A stretch of 64,000 bases of DNA from Pachyseris speciosa (lineage: Eukaryota; Cnidaria; Anthozoa; Scleractinia; Pachyseridae). This document shows, piece after piece, positions 63,404 through 64,000 of the stretch. A program made the translations under genes and the position numbers. A model generated the notes under the pieces. That model ran no database searches. It was not told the origin of the DNA and was given only the letters and a program-made list of their open reading frames with translations. Each line of letters begins with the position of its first letter. Position 1 is the stretch's first letter. The stretch lies in assembly GCA_016490735.1 (NCBI GenBank), contig JAEMWC010000031.1, positions 1,326,001 through 1,390,000 on the forward strand, given 5' to 3'.

Positions 63404-63690
63404 GATTGGTGTTCGTGAAACATTATTTGCTTTTATGAGCTCATTAAGCTTTCGTGAGTAGTTTTCAAACCGTTCCCCGTGTGGCTCCTTCACTGAGAGG
63501 TTAATGATGCCATCAAAAACTGCCATGAACTCTGTCATACTCCTTGTACCAGCCCATGGCTTGGATTGCCAGTTTGACCTGACAGTAAAATCAAGTGTAA
63601 TGAAAGCGTAATCTCCTTTCATCATTCCCAGGTCATCAGCCACCACCAGAAGTTTCGCTACCTCCTCATTATTGGCGAGAAGGAAGATAA
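63404..63690 (-). CDS. Receptor guanylate cyclase exon: extracellular ligand-binding domain, part 1
   Basis: Open from an acceptor (tttctttcag) to a donor (gtaagt). It encodes LLANNEEVAKLL, ADDLGMMKGDYAFITLDF and a segment with NLS, NYS and NVS glycosylation sequons. The ADDLGM..GDYAFI pattern matches the 'medically related' periplasmic-binding-like lobe of natriuretic peptide receptors, where the corresponding text is AEDLGL..GDYVF. The exon ends in phase 0 and joins the next exon as RTPI-TFQF. It enters in phase 1, so a further upstream exon exists outside the window or in the unassigned last 300 bases. Confidence 0.85.
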
Positions 63691-64000
63691 CTGAAAGAAA
63701 TATATCACAACATAGTTTAGATATCGGTTAGTCCTGCTTCCAGAACTCCATCTTGAGGCCTCATAAGGGCTACCTTCTCGGTTTGAAAGTGTTGATTCCT
63801 GATTAGCGTACATCTTTTGTTTCGAGTAGGCAACAGTTCCTGTCGTAAATACCATACTAATTTTAGCAATAGTTTCTAAATTCAGCGCAGTGTCTCTCTT
63901 TTATGTTTGAATTGCAAATAACAGACGATCTTGCACTTAGCAGATGTGCGATTAATAGGACTTTTCCAAACGCTTTCACGACTTTGTTTCCACGTGCCGG
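63691..64000. other. Intron upstream of the first placed cyclase exon
   Basis: No exon recognised. A preceding ectodomain exon ending in phase 1 should lie beyond this point. Confidence 0.35.

Overview
The window looks like genomic DNA of a cnidarian, most likely a stony coral or a related hexacorallian. This is inferred from intron-rich host coding exons, AT-rich introns packed with foldback MITEs, Tx1/L1-, CR1- and Penelope-like retroelements, a tRNA-derived SINE of a type I associate with corals, a P2X7-type 'ballast' domain inside a transposon, and Maverick/Polinton elements. No bacterial-style genes, rRNA genes or CRISPR arrays were seen.

Host gene. One gene spans nearly the whole window on the minus strand: a single-pass receptor guanylate cyclase of the natriuretic-peptide-receptor type. 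Sixteen exons can be placed, from the extracellular ligand-binding domain (63690) through the membrane segment (57.1 kb), kinase-homology domain (49.8-38.5 kb) and coiled-coil linker (37.6 kb) to the cyclase catalytic domain (10.6-3.8 kb). The first exons lie beyond the right edge and the last beyond the left edge. All other features sit in its introns.

Intron mobile elements. (1) 1-3.3 kb: Tx1/L1-like LINE. (2) 5.2-9.5 kb: LINE and Penelope-like fragments plus palindromes. (3) 11268-37531: a 26.3-kb TTAA-flanked unit with inverted arms of more than 1 kb. It contains a 19.9-kb Polinton (16154-36051), whose packaging-ATPase gene is in turn split by a 5.86-kb TTAA-flanked transposon (23492-29346) carrying a P2X7-type domain. 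(4) 41-45.7 kb: SINE, BEL/Pao and LINE fragments. (5) 47.0-49.3 kb: foldback repeats and a LINE derivative. (6) 50279-56770: a second, 6.5-kb Polinton-like element with a perfect 6-bp target duplication; its ATPase gene is split by a LINE. (7) 57751-61995: a Ty3/gypsy LTR retrotransposon with 5-bp target duplications.

Polinton 1 keeps a virus-like set: packaging ATPase, adenain-like protease, double-jelly-roll major capsid (with an internal deletion), a candidate minor capsid, a pX/pVI-like basic protein, a phospholipase-A2-like protein, a collagen-stalk fibre, the N-terminal part of a protein-primed polymerase B and the N-terminal part of an integrase. Integrase and polymerase meet tail to tail at one deletion breakpoint near 33.62 kb. 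Most genes are frameshifted, so this is a decaying endogenous copy. Polinton 2 keeps the ATPase (with an N-terminal C2H2 finger) and several small proteins; I found no capsid, protease, polymerase or integrase in it.

Exon edges were placed by eye from splice consensus and reading phase; they may be off by a base or two.
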